Assembly (NCBI GenBank): GCA_946186575.1
Contig: CAMHNO010000005.1
Location: forward strand, 49,165-113,164
Reading direction: 5' to 3'
From: an uncultured Prevotellaceae bacterium
GTDB taxonomy: Bacteria > Bacteroidota > Bacteroidia > Bacteroidales > Muribaculaceae
DNA: 64,000 nt
The translations under genes were made by a program, and so were the position numbers. The notes under the pieces are model-generated. The model saw only the letters and a list, made by a program, of their open reading frames with translations. It ran no database searches and was not told the DNA's origin. This document shows, in pieces, positions 1 to 8,595 of the stretch. How positions within the stretch are numbered: the stretch's first letter is position 1; each line of letters opens with the position of its first letter.

Positions 1-1
1 T

Positions 2-739
2 GTGCCTGCAAGTGCTTATAGTGGTGAGAGCAACACTTCTCCCCTATTCACGCTCGAAAACTGGGACAACTCGGTCGAAGCGCCCCTCAAGTGGCTTGAA
101 GTGCCAGCCAGCACACCTGCCGAGAGGCTTCATTTCGTTAAAGACCTCGACAATGTGGCACTCATCATCAGCCCCGATAACACCAACATTCCTGGCTGCC
201 AACAGGCACTCATTCACTCACTGGTTGATGCTGGGCTCAAGTGCCCGATGATTCTTCACAATGCCTATCTCGACAACGAAAGCGAATGGTTGCAAGTGAA
301 GGCTGGCGCCGATCTGGGCGCTGTACTCCTTAACGGGTTGGGCGACGGCATCTGGCTCGAAGCACCACACTACCACAATCCTAACGAGGTGGTGGGCTTT
401 GCCTTTGCCATCCTTCAGGCAGCACGCCTGCGCACAACCAAGACCGAGTTCATCTCATGCCCGAGCTGCGGACGCACGATGTTTGACCTGCAGACCACCG
501 TGCACCGCGTGCAAGAAGCCACATCCCACCTCACCCACCTGAAAATAGGCGTGATGGGATGCGTGGTGAATGGTCCTGGCGAGATGGCCGACGCCGACTA
601 TGGCTATGTGGGTGCCGCAGTGGGCAAGATAAGCCTTTACAAGGGCAAACAATGCATCGAGAAGAACATTCCCGAGGACCAAGCCATTACCCGCCTTATT
701 GCCCTGATTAAAGAAAATGGCGACTGGGTGGACCCTTGA
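2..739 (+). CDS. ispG: 4-hydroxy-3-methylbut-2-enyl diphosphate synthase IspG, C-terminal part (5' end outside window)
   Basis: Penultimate-stage enzyme of the MEP isoprenoid pathway: an Fe-S protein that reductively opens MEcPP to HMBPP in the cytosol. Only the last 245 codons lie in the window. The Fe-S domain is clear: a CPSCGR motif (two cluster cysteines), then GCVVNGPGE with the third cysteine and the substrate glutamate, and the downstream ADYGYVG segment. The preceding ~130 residues look like the end of the extra domain that sits between barrel and Fe-S domain in Bacteroidota and plant IspG. Family assignment is very firm; the true start is not visible. No terminator hairpin is evident after the stop. 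Confidence 0.95.
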   Translation: MPASAYSGESNTSPLFTLENWDNSVEAPLKWLEVPASTPAERLHFVKDLDNVALIISPDNTNIPGCQQALIHSLVDAGLKCPMILHNAYLDNESEWLQVKAGADLGAVLLNGLGDGIWLEAPHYHNPNEVVGFAFAILQAARLRTTKTEFISCPSCGRTMFDLQTTVHRVQEATSHLTHLKIGVMGCVVNGPGEMADADYGYVGAAVGKISLYKGKQCIEKNIPEDQAITRLIALIKENGDWVDP

Positions 740-872
740 TTTAAACATAATTAATTGTTGGTGCTTGATTCACAATCGGTCACGATCATAAAAACGCTGC
801 ATTGCTAAAGCAAATGGCTCAACCAACGGCAAAAAAACACCGACAGATAGCTAAAAACTAAAAACTATTGCG

Positions 873-880
873 TATCTTTG
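873..880 (+). promoter_or_regulatory. Bacteroidota -7 promoter element (TATCTTTG)
   Basis: A perfect TAnnTTTG element lies about 50 nt before the glycosyltransferase start at 932. No good TTG sits at the expected -33 spacing. It suggests that the glycosyltransferase is transcribed separately from ispG. Confidence 0.5.
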
Positions 881-931
881 TAGCAAATTTAAGAATCAAC
901 TGTTGCACAAAAGAGAGAGAAAGACAAGGCA

Positions 932-2116
932 ATGATCTTCTCGCTAAATATACATTATATTATATGGTGCTTGCTGGGGGTGGCGCTTGTGCTATCGCTG
1001 GTGTGGGTAGTGTGGTATAACAGCCGTAGCATGAAGCTGTTAAAGTTCATCAAATACAAGGAACGCACACGCCGCTACCTTTATCCCGAAGACCTACCCA
1101 GCGTGTCGGTTATCGTCTTTGCCAACAACGATGAGAAATGGCTCAACAAGTTCTTGCCTGCTATTATGCGGCAAAAGTACCCGTCACCCTTCGAGGTGAT
1201 TGTGGTGGACGACGCGTCGTTCGACGGCACCAAGGATCTCGTGGGCGAGATGATGGTCTACTTCGACCACCTGAAAATCGTCACTGTACCCGACCAAACT
1301 CGCTCACTCTCACGCAAGAAACTGGCAGTGATGCTCGGCATTAAGGCTTCGCAACACGACATAGTGCTCACAACCAACGCTAACTGCCAGATTCACAGCG
1401 ACCGATGGCTGATGGCAATGATGCGCAACTTCGGGCCTGGTGTCGACATCGTACTGGGCTATTCGCACTTTGCCCACGACAACGATCGCGGCATAGGCAA
1501 GAACTATCGTGTGCTCGACGAGATGACCACCGCGATGCAATGGATATTGAGCGCCGCCAAGGGCAAACCCTACCGAGGCACAAGCGACAACCTTGCCTAT
1601 CGCAAGGAGGTGTTCTTCAACAACAAGGGCTTCTCCAAGTCGCTCGACATGAAATGGGGCGACGACGACATCTTCATCAGCGAGATAGCCACCAGCCGCA
1701 ATACCCGTCTGGAACTGATACCAGCAAGCTATGCCACATCTCACTACGACGACCTGCCTCATGCCTTCAGCACCCTAAAATCGCGCCGCGACTTCACCTC
1801 GCGCCATGTGAAATACAAGACACAGTTCCGTTGTCAGGCTTGGATGTCGCTGCTCTACTGGTTGCGACTGGCTGCAATTGTCACTGCCGTCACGCTGTGC
1901 TATACTAATCTGGCCGTGATTGGCGCTGCAGCCATCATCCTTCTCATCACATGGCTGCCCATGATGCTGGCCACCTTCCGCAACTGCTACCTGCTGCGGC
2001 TTCCTTTGCTGTTGTTCTCAGTTCCCTTGATGACTCTCATCCGTCCCATTATCAACACGGGCTACAAAATCAAAGGCCTCTTCACCCGCAAGAACAACTA
2101 CACCTCAATTATGTGA
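932..2116 (+). CDS. Membrane-bound family 2 glycosyltransferase (DxD replaced by NxN)
   Basis: 394 aa. An N-terminal membrane helix (about residues 8-30) is followed by a GT-A domain (about 55-280) beginning PSVSVIVFANND with the nucleotide-binding VVDDAS motif. A C-terminal hydrophobic region (about 310-385) holds two or three helices. This matches processive or lipid-linked GT2 enzymes that act at the inner membrane on envelope polysaccharide. At the usual metal-binding DAD position the sequence reads TTNANCQ, so both aspartates are asparagine. A later WGDDD motif is present. Substrate cannot be told. The acyltransferase gene begins 32 nt downstream, so the pair probably acts on the same envelope glycan. 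The altered DxD may mean changed metal use or reduced catalysis. Confidence 0.8.
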   Translation: MIFSLNIHYIIWCLLGVALVLSLVWVVWYNSRSMKLLKFIKYKERTRRYLYPEDLPSVSVIVFANNDEKWLNKFLPAIMRQKYPSPFEVIVVDDASFDGTKDLVGEMMVYFDHLKIVTVPDQTRSLSRKKLAVMLGIKASQHDIVLTTNANCQIHSDRWLMAMMRNFGPGVDIVLGYSHFAHDNDRGIGKNYRVLDEMTTAMQWILSAAKGKPYRGTSDNLAYRKEVFFNNKGFSKSLDMKWGDDDIFISEIATSRNTRLELIPASYATSHYDDLPHAFSTLKSRRDFTSRHVKYKTQFRCQAWMSLLYWLRLAAIVTAVTLCYTNLAVIGAAAIILLITWLPMMLATFRNCYLLRLPLLLFSVPLMTLIRPIINTGYKIKGLFTRKNNYTSIM

Positions 2117-2148
2117 GACACCTGAAATCCGACTTCTGACATCTCATT

Positions 2149-3159
2149 ATGATTAAAACACTCACCAGCTGGCGTGGCATCTTTGCCCTGTGCATCGTGT
2201 GTTTCCACTTTGCGATGCACGAGTTTGACCAGATGGCCTATGCCGGGGTGACGTTCTTCTTCATGCTCAGTGGCTTTCTGGTAACATTCCACCACAAGCA
2301 CATTGCCAGTGCCAAGCAATTCTACAGGCGGCGCATGTGGCGCATCTTTCCACTTCACTGGCTTGCTCTGACGCTGATGATAATCCTCGACCTTGCCATT
2401 ATGCACAAGTTCCATTACCAATGGGACCTACCGCTGCATGTGGTGCTGTTGCAATCGTGGGTGCCAAGCGAGCAGGTGTTCTACAACTACAGCATCCACT
2501 CCTGGTTCTTGAGTTCACTGCTGGCATGCGTCATTTTCACCCCACTGCTGCTCAAGTTCTTGCAGCTTTCGAGCCGCAGGGTGGCATGGACAGCAATCAT
2601 TGTGGCGTGCGCAGCAGTGGCAGCTGTCAACATTACCGGCACCGACAGCTTGCGCAGCTACCTCTATGTGTGTCCTCTCGCCCGCATGGTAGATTACAGC
2701 TTGGGCATGATACTCGGCGCAACGATGCGTGAGCGCCCCAGCTCCAAGCCTTACTCCACAATTCGAGCCACAGTCATCGAGGTGGCCACTCTGGCGGTGT
2801 TTGCAACATTCATCGCTGCACATGCCAGTGGCAATGCAGTTGTGGCACAACTTGAAAACTCGGCCATGTGGTGGATTCCCATGTCGCTATTGCTGGTGTC
2901 GTGCACATTGCTGCATGGCAGCGAGGGACTGATTGGCAGACTCTTGAGCATCAAGCCACTGGTGTGGCTCGGCGAGATAAGCTTCGAGGTCTACATTCTG
3001 CAAAAGCTGGTCAACAATGCATTCTGTTACCTTGTGGCACCCTTCTGTGGCCACTACGGTATTCTCATCTACGACTACAGCTTCGCCTGCACTCTTCCGC
3101 TGCTCATCGTCACCGCATGGGCAGTGCACAAAGCATTCAACTACTTATCACACCCCTAA
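2149..3159 (+). CDS. Acyltransferase family 3 membrane protein (O-acyltransferase)
   Basis: 336 aa, about 9-10 predicted hydrophobic segments. The N-terminus has the family signature: LTSWRGIFALCIVCFHF with the conserved R and the catalytic-type H, followed by GVTFFFMLSGFLVTF. These integral membrane enzymes move acetyl or other acyl groups onto cell-surface glycans such as O-antigen or capsule. Its place directly after the glycosyltransferase supports a role in modifying the same glycan. The start ATG at 2149 gives a normal N-terminus. Family confident, substrate unknown. Confidence 0.85.
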   Translation: MIKTLTSWRGIFALCIVCFHFAMHEFDQMAYAGVTFFFMLSGFLVTFHHKHIASAKQFYRRRMWRIFPLHWLALTLMIILDLAIMHKFHYQWDLPLHVVLLQSWVPSEQVFYNYSIHSWFLSSLLACVIFTPLLLKFLQLSSRRVAWTAIIVACAAVAAVNITGTDSLRSYLYVCPLARMVDYSLGMILGATMRERPSSKPYSTIRATVIEVATLAVFATFIAAHASGNAVVAQLENSAMWWIPMSLLLVSCTLLHGSEGLIGRLLSIKPLVWLGEISFEVYILQKLVNNAFCYLVAPFCGHYGILIYDYSFACTLPLLIVTAWAVHKAFNYLSHP

Positions 3160-3366
3160 ATCATCCTGAAAAACAAGTTCGTGAAGGGCCGCCCTGCGGC
3201 CTTAAGATTGTTACATCTCCGGTGCTATAACTAAAAAGATATTAGCGCAAAGCACAGTAATATTAAGTGCAAAGCACGGCAAAGAACAAGTTTGCGAGGA
3301 GCCTCAAAAAGATGTCGCCACTTTCAGACCTCTTTCGGTTAATAATTATTAAATATCGAGATATTT

Positions 3367-3383
3367 TTATCGTTTTTCGATAA
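3367..3383. promoter_or_regulatory. Inverted repeat (TTATCG-N5-CGATAA) between -33 and -7 regions, likely operator
   Basis: A 6-bp perfect inverted repeat with a 5-nt spacer, preceded by another ATATCG element near 3353-3358. It lies just upstream of the -7 element at 3392 that serves the DUF2975/XRE pair. Position and symmetry fit an operator for the XRE repressor encoded by the second gene. This is inferred from position only. Confidence 0.45.
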
Positions 3384-3391
3384 ATATGATA

Positions 3392-3399
3392 TATCTTTG
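3392..3399 (+). promoter_or_regulatory. -7 promoter element (TATCTTTG) of the DUF2975/XRE pair
   Basis: Perfect TAnnTTTG. It overlaps an in-frame TTG at 3397 that could be mistaken for a start codon. Transcription would begin downstream of that codon, so the ATG at 3442 is the supported start. Confidence 0.6.
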
Positions 3400-3441
3400 C
3401 AGGCGAAATCAATCTTATTAACTTTAAATCTTTTTTTCGTT

Positions 3442-3924
3442 ATGAACAAGACAACAGTAAAATTCTTAAAAGTCGTGTGCTACGTGATACTGGCATTCAT
3501 TCCATTTTGGCTCATCTTCTATGGTGTGCAGTCCTACTTCGTTCTCACCACCGGCAGTGGCGAGGGCGTGATTAATTGGGGTTCGCCGAGAATAGGAGTA
3601 AAAGTCACATTCTTCGTTTTGCATCGCCTTGCAATGCTCACCATGGCTGGGTTATTTACCGCTTTTATAATTAACATCTTAAGGTATTTGAAAAATGGCA
3701 CCCTTTTCAGTCGTGCTAATGTAACACTGCTATGGGTTATGGTGCTGGTGCTGCCCATCTACTCCTTCTTGAGCGACAACGTTAACATAGCTTGCGCCAA
3801 AACCGATGAACTGACCGTAGTCGTTACCGACAACATTTTCCTCTATCCAATGGTGGCACTAATCATCGCATCGCTCTACAAGATTGCCTACGACGTTGCC
3901 CAAGAACAAAAACTAACAATTTAA
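3442..3924 (+). CDS. DUF2975 family membrane protein
   Basis: 160 aa with four hydrophobic segments (about residues 10-30, 55-80, 95-115, 130-150), matching the short DUF2975 membrane family of unknown biochemical role. An open frame extends upstream to a TTG at 3397, but that codon lies inside the promoter, so ATG 3442 is chosen. The gene ends 4 nt before a small XRE regulator. DUF2975 membrane protein plus YozG-like regulator is a recurrent two-gene unit in Firmicutes and Bacteroidota, suggesting that the membrane protein modulates or is controlled by the regulator. Function unproven. Confidence 0.8.
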   Translation: MNKTTVKFLKVVCYVILAFIPFWLIFYGVQSYFVLTTGSGEGVINWGSPRIGVKVTFFVLHRLAMLTMAGLFTAFIINILRYLKNGTLFSRANVTLLWVMVLVLPIYSFLSDNVNIACAKTDELTVVVTDNIFLYPMVALIIASLYKIAYDVAQEQKLTI

Positions 3925-3928
3925 AACT

Positions 3929-4144
3929 ATGATCGTAGTGAATCTTGATGTGATGATGGCGCGGCGCAAGATGTCGCTGGGCGAGCTTAGCGAGCGAGTG
4001 GGCATCACCCTTGCCAACCTCTCAATCCTGAAAAACGGCAAAGCCCGAGCCGTGCGCCTCTCGACCCTCGACGCCATTTGCCGAGCACTCGACTGCACAC
4101 CAGGCGACATCCTGGAGTACCGTCCTGACAATAATGAACAGTAA
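3929..4144 (+). CDS. Small Cro/CI-type HTH regulator (YozG-like)
   Basis: 71 aa, essentially one helix-turn-helix domain: helices around MSLGELSERVGI, TLANLSILKNGK and STLDAICRALDC, ending in the CTPGDILEY signature of this XRE subfamily. No effector domain is present. It is translated almost directly after the DUF2975 gene and is probably a DNA-binding autoregulator of that promoter; inverted repeats sit at 3367-3383. Very confident for family, moderate for role. Confidence 0.9.
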   Translation: MIVVNLDVMMARRKMSLGELSERVGITLANLSILKNGKARAVRLSTLDAICRALDCTPGDILEYRPDNNEQ

Positions 4145-4182
4145 TTAACGTTATATGTTGTATAATTTAATTCATAAATAAG

Positions 4183-5100
4183 ATGAAAAAAACTTACTTA
4201 CTGCTGCTTGCCGCAGCAATTGCAGCACCCTGCATGAGTGGCGCTGAATCAAGCGACACAGTTAAAGTCATTAACAATCCCAACAAAGTCACCATCACCA
4301 AGGGTGAAGGCGAGGTAAAACTGAAAGTGGACGGGAGCAACGATGACAAGGATTATCAGTATGAGTATAAAATCACTACCGACACCGACAACCGCCTCTA
4401 TGCACAAGAGAGCGAGAGCGGACACATGAGGTTCCGTCACCCATTTTCAAGGTATGACAGCACCTACAAGGTGCCACACTGGGAAGTGTTCACCAGCGAC
4501 CTCATGTTTGGCTGGGGGCGTCATAGTGTTGCCGATGGCGACCGTGATTGCGTTAAAAAGTCGATGAGCGAGATTGGCATCCTCAACCTCGTGGCTCTGG
4601 CCCGAGTGTTCAACCAGGGCCGCTCGCGAGTGTCGCTCGGCATCGGTTTCAACTGGCATCGCTATGGTCTTGAGAAGCCCTACTTCTGGAGTCGCGATGA
4701 AGATGGAGTGCTTGGTTACAATAAGCTTGACGAGCAACACGACAAGCATCGCACCACCCTGCTCGTGCGCTCAATGCAGTTCCCACTGATGTTTAACCAG
4801 TCGCTGGGCAAGAACTGGAACGTGGCAGTGGGAGCAGTGATGAACTGGAACTTCTTTGCCGACTACAAGAACTCCTACCGCATGGGCAAGAGCGACTTCA
4901 GCGAGACCACTCGCGGCCTCAACCAGCGCAAGATCTCGTTCGACGGCATCGCAATGCTAAGCTGGGGTGGTCTGGGCATGTACTTCCGCTACGCGCCACA
5001 GAGCGTGATGAAAACCGGCTGGGGACCCGAAATCAAGAACCGCTGGACCCTGGGCATAGTGCTGCGAGGCTTCCCCCACCGCAAGCATCAACACAAATAA
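4183..5100 (+). CDS. Outer-membrane beta-barrel family protein, secreted
   Basis: 305 aa. Signal peptide at residues 1-20 (MKKTYLLLLAAAIAAPCMSG), then a charged linker of about 60 residues rich in D, K and E. The rest alternates aromatic and polar residues in short strands (for example VSLGIGFNWHRYGLE, NWNVAVGAVMNWNFF, GLGMYFRYAP), as in PorT-like or OmpW-like eight-strand barrels. The protein ends RGFPHRKHQHK rather than in a terminal aromatic. A strong terminator follows at 5127-5165. No specific function can be named. Confidence 0.7.
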   Translation: MKKTYLLLLAAAIAAPCMSGAESSDTVKVINNPNKVTITKGEGEVKLKVDGSNDDKDYQYEYKITTDTDNRLYAQESESGHMRFRHPFSRYDSTYKVPHWEVFTSDLMFGWGRHSVADGDRDCVKKSMSEIGILNLVALARVFNQGRSRVSLGIGFNWHRYGLEKPYFWSRDEDGVLGYNKLDEQHDKHRTTLLVRSMQFPLMFNQSLGKNWNVAVGAVMNWNFFADYKNSYRMGKSDFSETTRGLNQRKISFDGIAMLSWGGLGMYFRYAPQSVMKTGWGPEIKNRWTLGIVLRGFPHRKHQHK

Positions 5101-5126
5101 TTCCTCTATCGTCAACATCGCTACAT

Positions 5127-5165
5127 CATCCTGGCTCCACTATCTGACGCGAGCCAGGATGTTTT
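5127..5165 (+). terminator. Intrinsic terminator
   Basis: Perfect 11-bp stem (CATCCTGGCTC, 5127-5137, with 5151-5161) followed by TTTTGTG. It separates the barrel gene from the T9SS operon. Confidence 0.85.
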
Positions 5166-5285
5166 GTGTTCGGCACAATCCAACTTGGACAAAATGTGCA
5201 TCATGCGGCCTTAATTTATTTTTTGGATATTCAAAAACACAAAATATTGCAATAACAGCGACAAAATTTCGTTATTAATGTTATA

Positions 5286-6029
5286 ATGAGTATTCACAAC
5301 TATCGCCATATAGTATTTTTAGTTCTCCTCATTTGGGCATCGACTACAGTAGCTCAAGACAACGACAAAATCTTGAACCGCCAGTATGCCGACATGAAGC
5401 GCATACATTATGGCTTCTCGGTAGGTGCCAATTTCCAAGACCTGCTCATCACCAACAATGGTTATGTGAGCGACGATGGTCAGTCATGGTTTGCTTCGGT
5501 GCCCAACCATTCTCCTGGTTTCAGTGTGAATGTGCTTGCCGATTTGCGAATATCTAACCATCTGAACTTGAGGTTCTCACCAGGTATGTACTTTGGCAAC
5601 AAAGTGGTAAAGTACTATAATGCCACTCCACCAGCCGATGCTCTCGAGCCCTCAATCTTCAAGCAGAGCCAGAACGTAAAAGCCACCTACATAGTGGTGC
5701 CTATTGACCTGAAATTCTCGTCCAGGCGATTCCACAACGTGAGACCCTACCTCACTGGAGGTGCCATGGCAGTCTACGACCTTAGCAAGGAACGCCCCGA
5801 GCAGTTGCGCCTCAAGGACTTTGACGTGATGCTCACGGTGGGCATGGGTTGCGACATATACCTCCCTTTCTTCAAGCTCTGCCCCGAGGTGAAATTCTGC
5901 TTCGGTCTTAAGAACCTGCTCGAGACCAACCGTCCCGACCTCCAAGACAACCCAGCGATGGAGGTTTTCACCAAGAGCATCAGCAAAGTTAAAAACAACA
6001 TGGTGGTTGTCACTTTCTATTTTGAATAA
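5286..6029 (+). CDS. porT: Type IX secretion / gliding outer-membrane protein PorT
   Basis: 247 aa. Signal peptide of about 23 residues, then the PorT barrel: the N-terminal NRQYADMKRIHYGFSVGANF segment, a central RFSPGMYFGNK strand, RPYLTGGAMAVYDLS, and a terminal VVVTFYFE ending in aromatic residues as in outer-membrane barrels. PorT is required for type IX secretion in Porphyromonas gingivalis. It is the first gene of a six-gene run, with porP starting 9 nt after it. In many Bacteroidota porT is not next to gldKLMN, so this compact arrangement is useful. Start ATG 5286 gives a proper signal peptide. Confidence 0.85.
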   Translation: MSIHNYRHIVFLVLLIWASTTVAQDNDKILNRQYADMKRIHYGFSVGANFQDLLITNNGYVSDDGQSWFASVPNHSPGFSVNVLADLRISNHLNLRFSPGMYFGNKVVKYYNATPPADALEPSIFKQSQNVKATYIVVPIDLKFSSRRFHNVRPYLTGGAMAVYDLSKERPEQLRLKDFDVMLTVGMGCDIYLPFFKLCPEVKFCFGLKNLLETNRPDLQDNPAMEVFTKSISKVKNNMVVVTFYFE

Positions 6030-6037
6030 AACAAGTA

Positions 6038-7027
6038 ATGCACAAGCTCAAAATACATATCTTCTCACTGGCAATGTGGACGTTTCTTGTGGTGGCAATG
6101 CTCCCACACGAAGCCAAAGCACAAATCGACGCTCAGCTCACGCAATACTGGGCTCTGCCATCCTACTATAACCCAGCCGAGATAGGCAAGGTTGATTTCA
6201 TCCACATCACAGCCGGCAGCAAGCTGCAGTGGATAGGAATCAAGCATGCTCCCATGAACTTTCTGGCCATGGCCGACATGCCATTCAAGTTTTTGGGCAA
6301 GAGATGGGGAACAGGACTTATGCTGCAGCAAGAAAGCGTGGGTTTGTTCAGTACTCAGACCATTGCCGCACAACTTGCATGGAAAAAGAAAATGCTGGGC
6401 GGCACGCTGAGCGTGGGCATCCAGGCAGGATTGCTCAACCAATCGTTCAAGGGCGACAGCATCAGAATGCCTGAGAACGACCAGGCCCACACAAGTGCCG
6501 ACGACGCCATCCCCAAGGGCGTGGTCAACGGCCGTGCCCTCGATGTGGCCGCTGGCGTGTCGTTCACTCACAAGTGGTTCTGGGCAGCCATCTCGGCCAC
6601 CCATGTCACATCGCCAACCATCAACCTGAAAGCCGGAGAAAACGAGGAAGATTTGTATCAATTTAACACCGGCCGCTACTTTTATTTCATGGGAGGTAGC
6701 AATATTCCAGTAAAAAACACGTTATTTGAAATACAGCCTTCAGTCCTTGTCAAGACCGATACTAAGTTTTGGCAATTTGAGGCAACAGCACGTGTACGGT
6801 ACAACAAGTTCCTTTCGGGAGGTGTTGCTTATCGTCACAAAGATGCTGTTAGTGCCATGATTGGTGCCGAGTTTAAGAATTTCTTCATTGGCTATGCCTA
6901 CGACTACCCCATCTCGGCTATCAGCAAGGCCACACACGGTAGCCACGAGTTGTTCTTGAACTACAATGTGAAGCTCAACTTGGGCGAGGTGAACAGGAAC
7001 AAGCACAAGAGCATCAGGATAATGTAA
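6038..7027 (+). CDS. porP: PorP/SprF family type IX secretion membrane protein
   Basis: 329 aa, normal for PorP. Signal peptide of about 30 residues cleaved after KAQ. The mature start IDAQLTQYWALPSYYNPA is the hallmark of PorP/SprF proteins, followed by a 14-strand-type barrel pattern ending FLNYNVKLNLG. PorP is an outer-membrane partner of the PorK/N ring, and SprF-type paralogues help secrete particular cargo. It lies between porT and gldK, as is common. The gap of about 75 nt before gldK lacks a terminator. Confidence 0.93.
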   Translation: MHKLKIHIFSLAMWTFLVVAMLPHEAKAQIDAQLTQYWALPSYYNPAEIGKVDFIHITAGSKLQWIGIKHAPMNFLAMADMPFKFLGKRWGTGLMLQQESVGLFSTQTIAAQLAWKKKMLGGTLSVGIQAGLLNQSFKGDSIRMPENDQAHTSADDAIPKGVVNGRALDVAAGVSFTHKWFWAAISATHVTSPTINLKAGENEEDLYQFNTGRYFYFMGGSNIPVKNTLFEIQPSVLVKTDTKFWQFEATARVRYNKFLSGGVAYRHKDAVSAMIGAEFKNFFIGYAYDYPISAISKATHGSHELFLNYNVKLNLGEVNRNKHKSIRIM

Positions 7028-7101
7028 CAGCTATTGTGCCTGCTCACAAAGGCTTTTTTAGGGTTTGAACATAAAAAAAGATAACAATTCTATAGAATAT
7101 A

Positions 7102-8547
7102 ATGAAAAAGTTATTGATCTTTATTTTAGCGACTTTAGCATTAGCCTCTTGCAGTGGTATTCGCAAGAGTGTCAACAGCGGCGGCGGTGAAGTGACTGGA
7201 GTGGGAGCAATCTACTACAGCGAGCCCACACCCTACGGAATGGTTCTCATTGACTGCGGCTCGATGAAGGAGGGACCTGCCCAGCGCGATTCGCTGTGGG
7301 GCATTGACTCCACGGCCCGCGGCGTGAGCGTCGACGCCTTTTGGATGGATGAGAACGAAGTCACCAACAGCAAGTACAAGCAGTTTGTATACTGGGTGAG
7401 AGATTCCATCATCCGTGAGCGCCTCGCCGACCCTGCCTACGGAGGCAACGAAGAGTTCAAAATTGAGGAAGACAAAGATGGAAACCCCATTACTCCACAC
7501 CTGAACTGGAGCCGTTCCATTCCATGGAAGAACCCCAGCGAAGATGAAGAGAGGGCTATCGAGAGCGTTTATCGCACCAATCCCATCACTGGCCGCAAAG
7601 AGCTCGACCCCAGGCAGATGAACTACCGCTACGAGGTGTATAACCTCACCGAGGCTGCCAAGCGTCGCAACCGCTTTGAGCCAGAGCGTCGTGACTACAA
7701 CACCGACCATGCCGTGCCCACCACCAACCCCATCATCAGCAAGGACACCGCATTTGTCGACGACGACGGCCGCATCATCCGTCAGACAATCACTCGCACC
7801 TTGCAGAGCGACTACGACTTCCTGAACACCTATATAGTAAACATATTCCCCGACACCACCTGCTGGATCAACGACTTTGAGAATAGCTATAACGAGCCCT
7901 ACGTGAGAATGTATTTTGCCAACGGCAACTACAACAACCACCCCGTGGTGGGCGTGAGCTGGGAACAAGCCAACGCATTCTGCCACTGGCGCACCGAGTT
8001 CTTGAAGAAGTCGCTGGGCAAGGAAGGAGTCTACATCGAACCATTCCGTCTGCCCACCGAGGCTGAGTGGGAATATGCCGCTCGTGCAGGTAAAAACGAA
8101 AACATCTACCCGTGGGACGGCAGTTTGCCGCTAACTGAGGACGAAGGGTGCTTCTATGCCAACTTTAAACCCAACGAAGGCAACTATGTGCGAGACGGAA
8201 GCATCATAACCTCGCCAGTTGGCACCTATGAGCCCAACGACAACGGACTCTTTGACATGGCTGGCAACGTGAGCGAGTGGACATCAACGAGCTACACCGA
8301 GAGCATCGACCGCATGACCAACGACCTCAACCCTGAGTATCGCTACTATGTGGCCAAAGAAGACCCCTACAAAATGTCGCGCAAGATTGTCAGAGGCGGC
8401 TCGTGGAAAGATGTGGCACACAACATACGCAGCGACATTCGCATGTGGGAATACCAGAACGAGCAGCGCTCCTACATAGGGTTCCGATGCGTTCGCACAA
8501 AGGTGGGATTCACCAAGTCGAAGCGCAAGAACAACTGTTGCGACTAA
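7102..8547 (+). CDS. gldK: T9SS ring lipoprotein GldK/PorK
   Basis: 481 aa. A lipoprotein signal with lipobox LASC puts the acylated cysteine at about residue 17. The C-terminal two thirds form a formylglycine-generating-enzyme-like (FGE-sulfatase) domain: VVGVSWEQANAFCHWR, RLPTEAEWEYAARAG, NGLFDMAGNVSEWTS, KIVRGGSW and GFRCVRT. GldK lacks FGE chemistry and instead forms the periplasmic ring with GldN under the outer membrane. The region between the two halves (about 110-260) is extended and charged, as in other GldK proteins. Core gene of the type IX translocon. Confidence 0.96.
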   Translation: MKKLLIFILATLALASCSGIRKSVNSGGGEVTGVGAIYYSEPTPYGMVLIDCGSMKEGPAQRDSLWGIDSTARGVSVDAFWMDENEVTNSKYKQFVYWVRDSIIRERLADPAYGGNEEFKIEEDKDGNPITPHLNWSRSIPWKNPSEDEERAIESVYRTNPITGRKELDPRQMNYRYEVYNLTEAAKRRNRFEPERRDYNTDHAVPTTNPIISKDTAFVDDDGRIIRQTITRTLQSDYDFLNTYIVNIFPDTTCWINDFENSYNEPYVRMYFANGNYNNHPVVGVSWEQANAFCHWRTEFLKKSLGKEGVYIEPFRLPTEAEWEYAARAGKNENIYPWDGSLPLTEDEGCFYANFKPNEGNYVRDGSIITSPVGTYEPNDNGLFDMAGNVSEWTSTSYTESIDRMTNDLNPEYRYYVAKEDPYKMSRKIVRGGSWKDVAHNIRSDIRMWEYQNEQRSYIGFRCVRTKVGFTKSKRKNNCCD

Positions 8548-8595
8548 ACCTTGTTCACCATAAAAATTTGAAAACTATTAAAGCAAAATATTAAC

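Noticed and set aside
455-748. Antisense open frame inside ispG
   Set aside because: Many long antisense frames exist throughout the G+C-balanced genes; no start context or homology supports them.
3397-3441. Longer start (TTG 3397) for the DUF2975 gene
   Set aside because: The codon lies inside the TATCTTTG -7 promoter element; ATG 3442 gives the family N-terminus.
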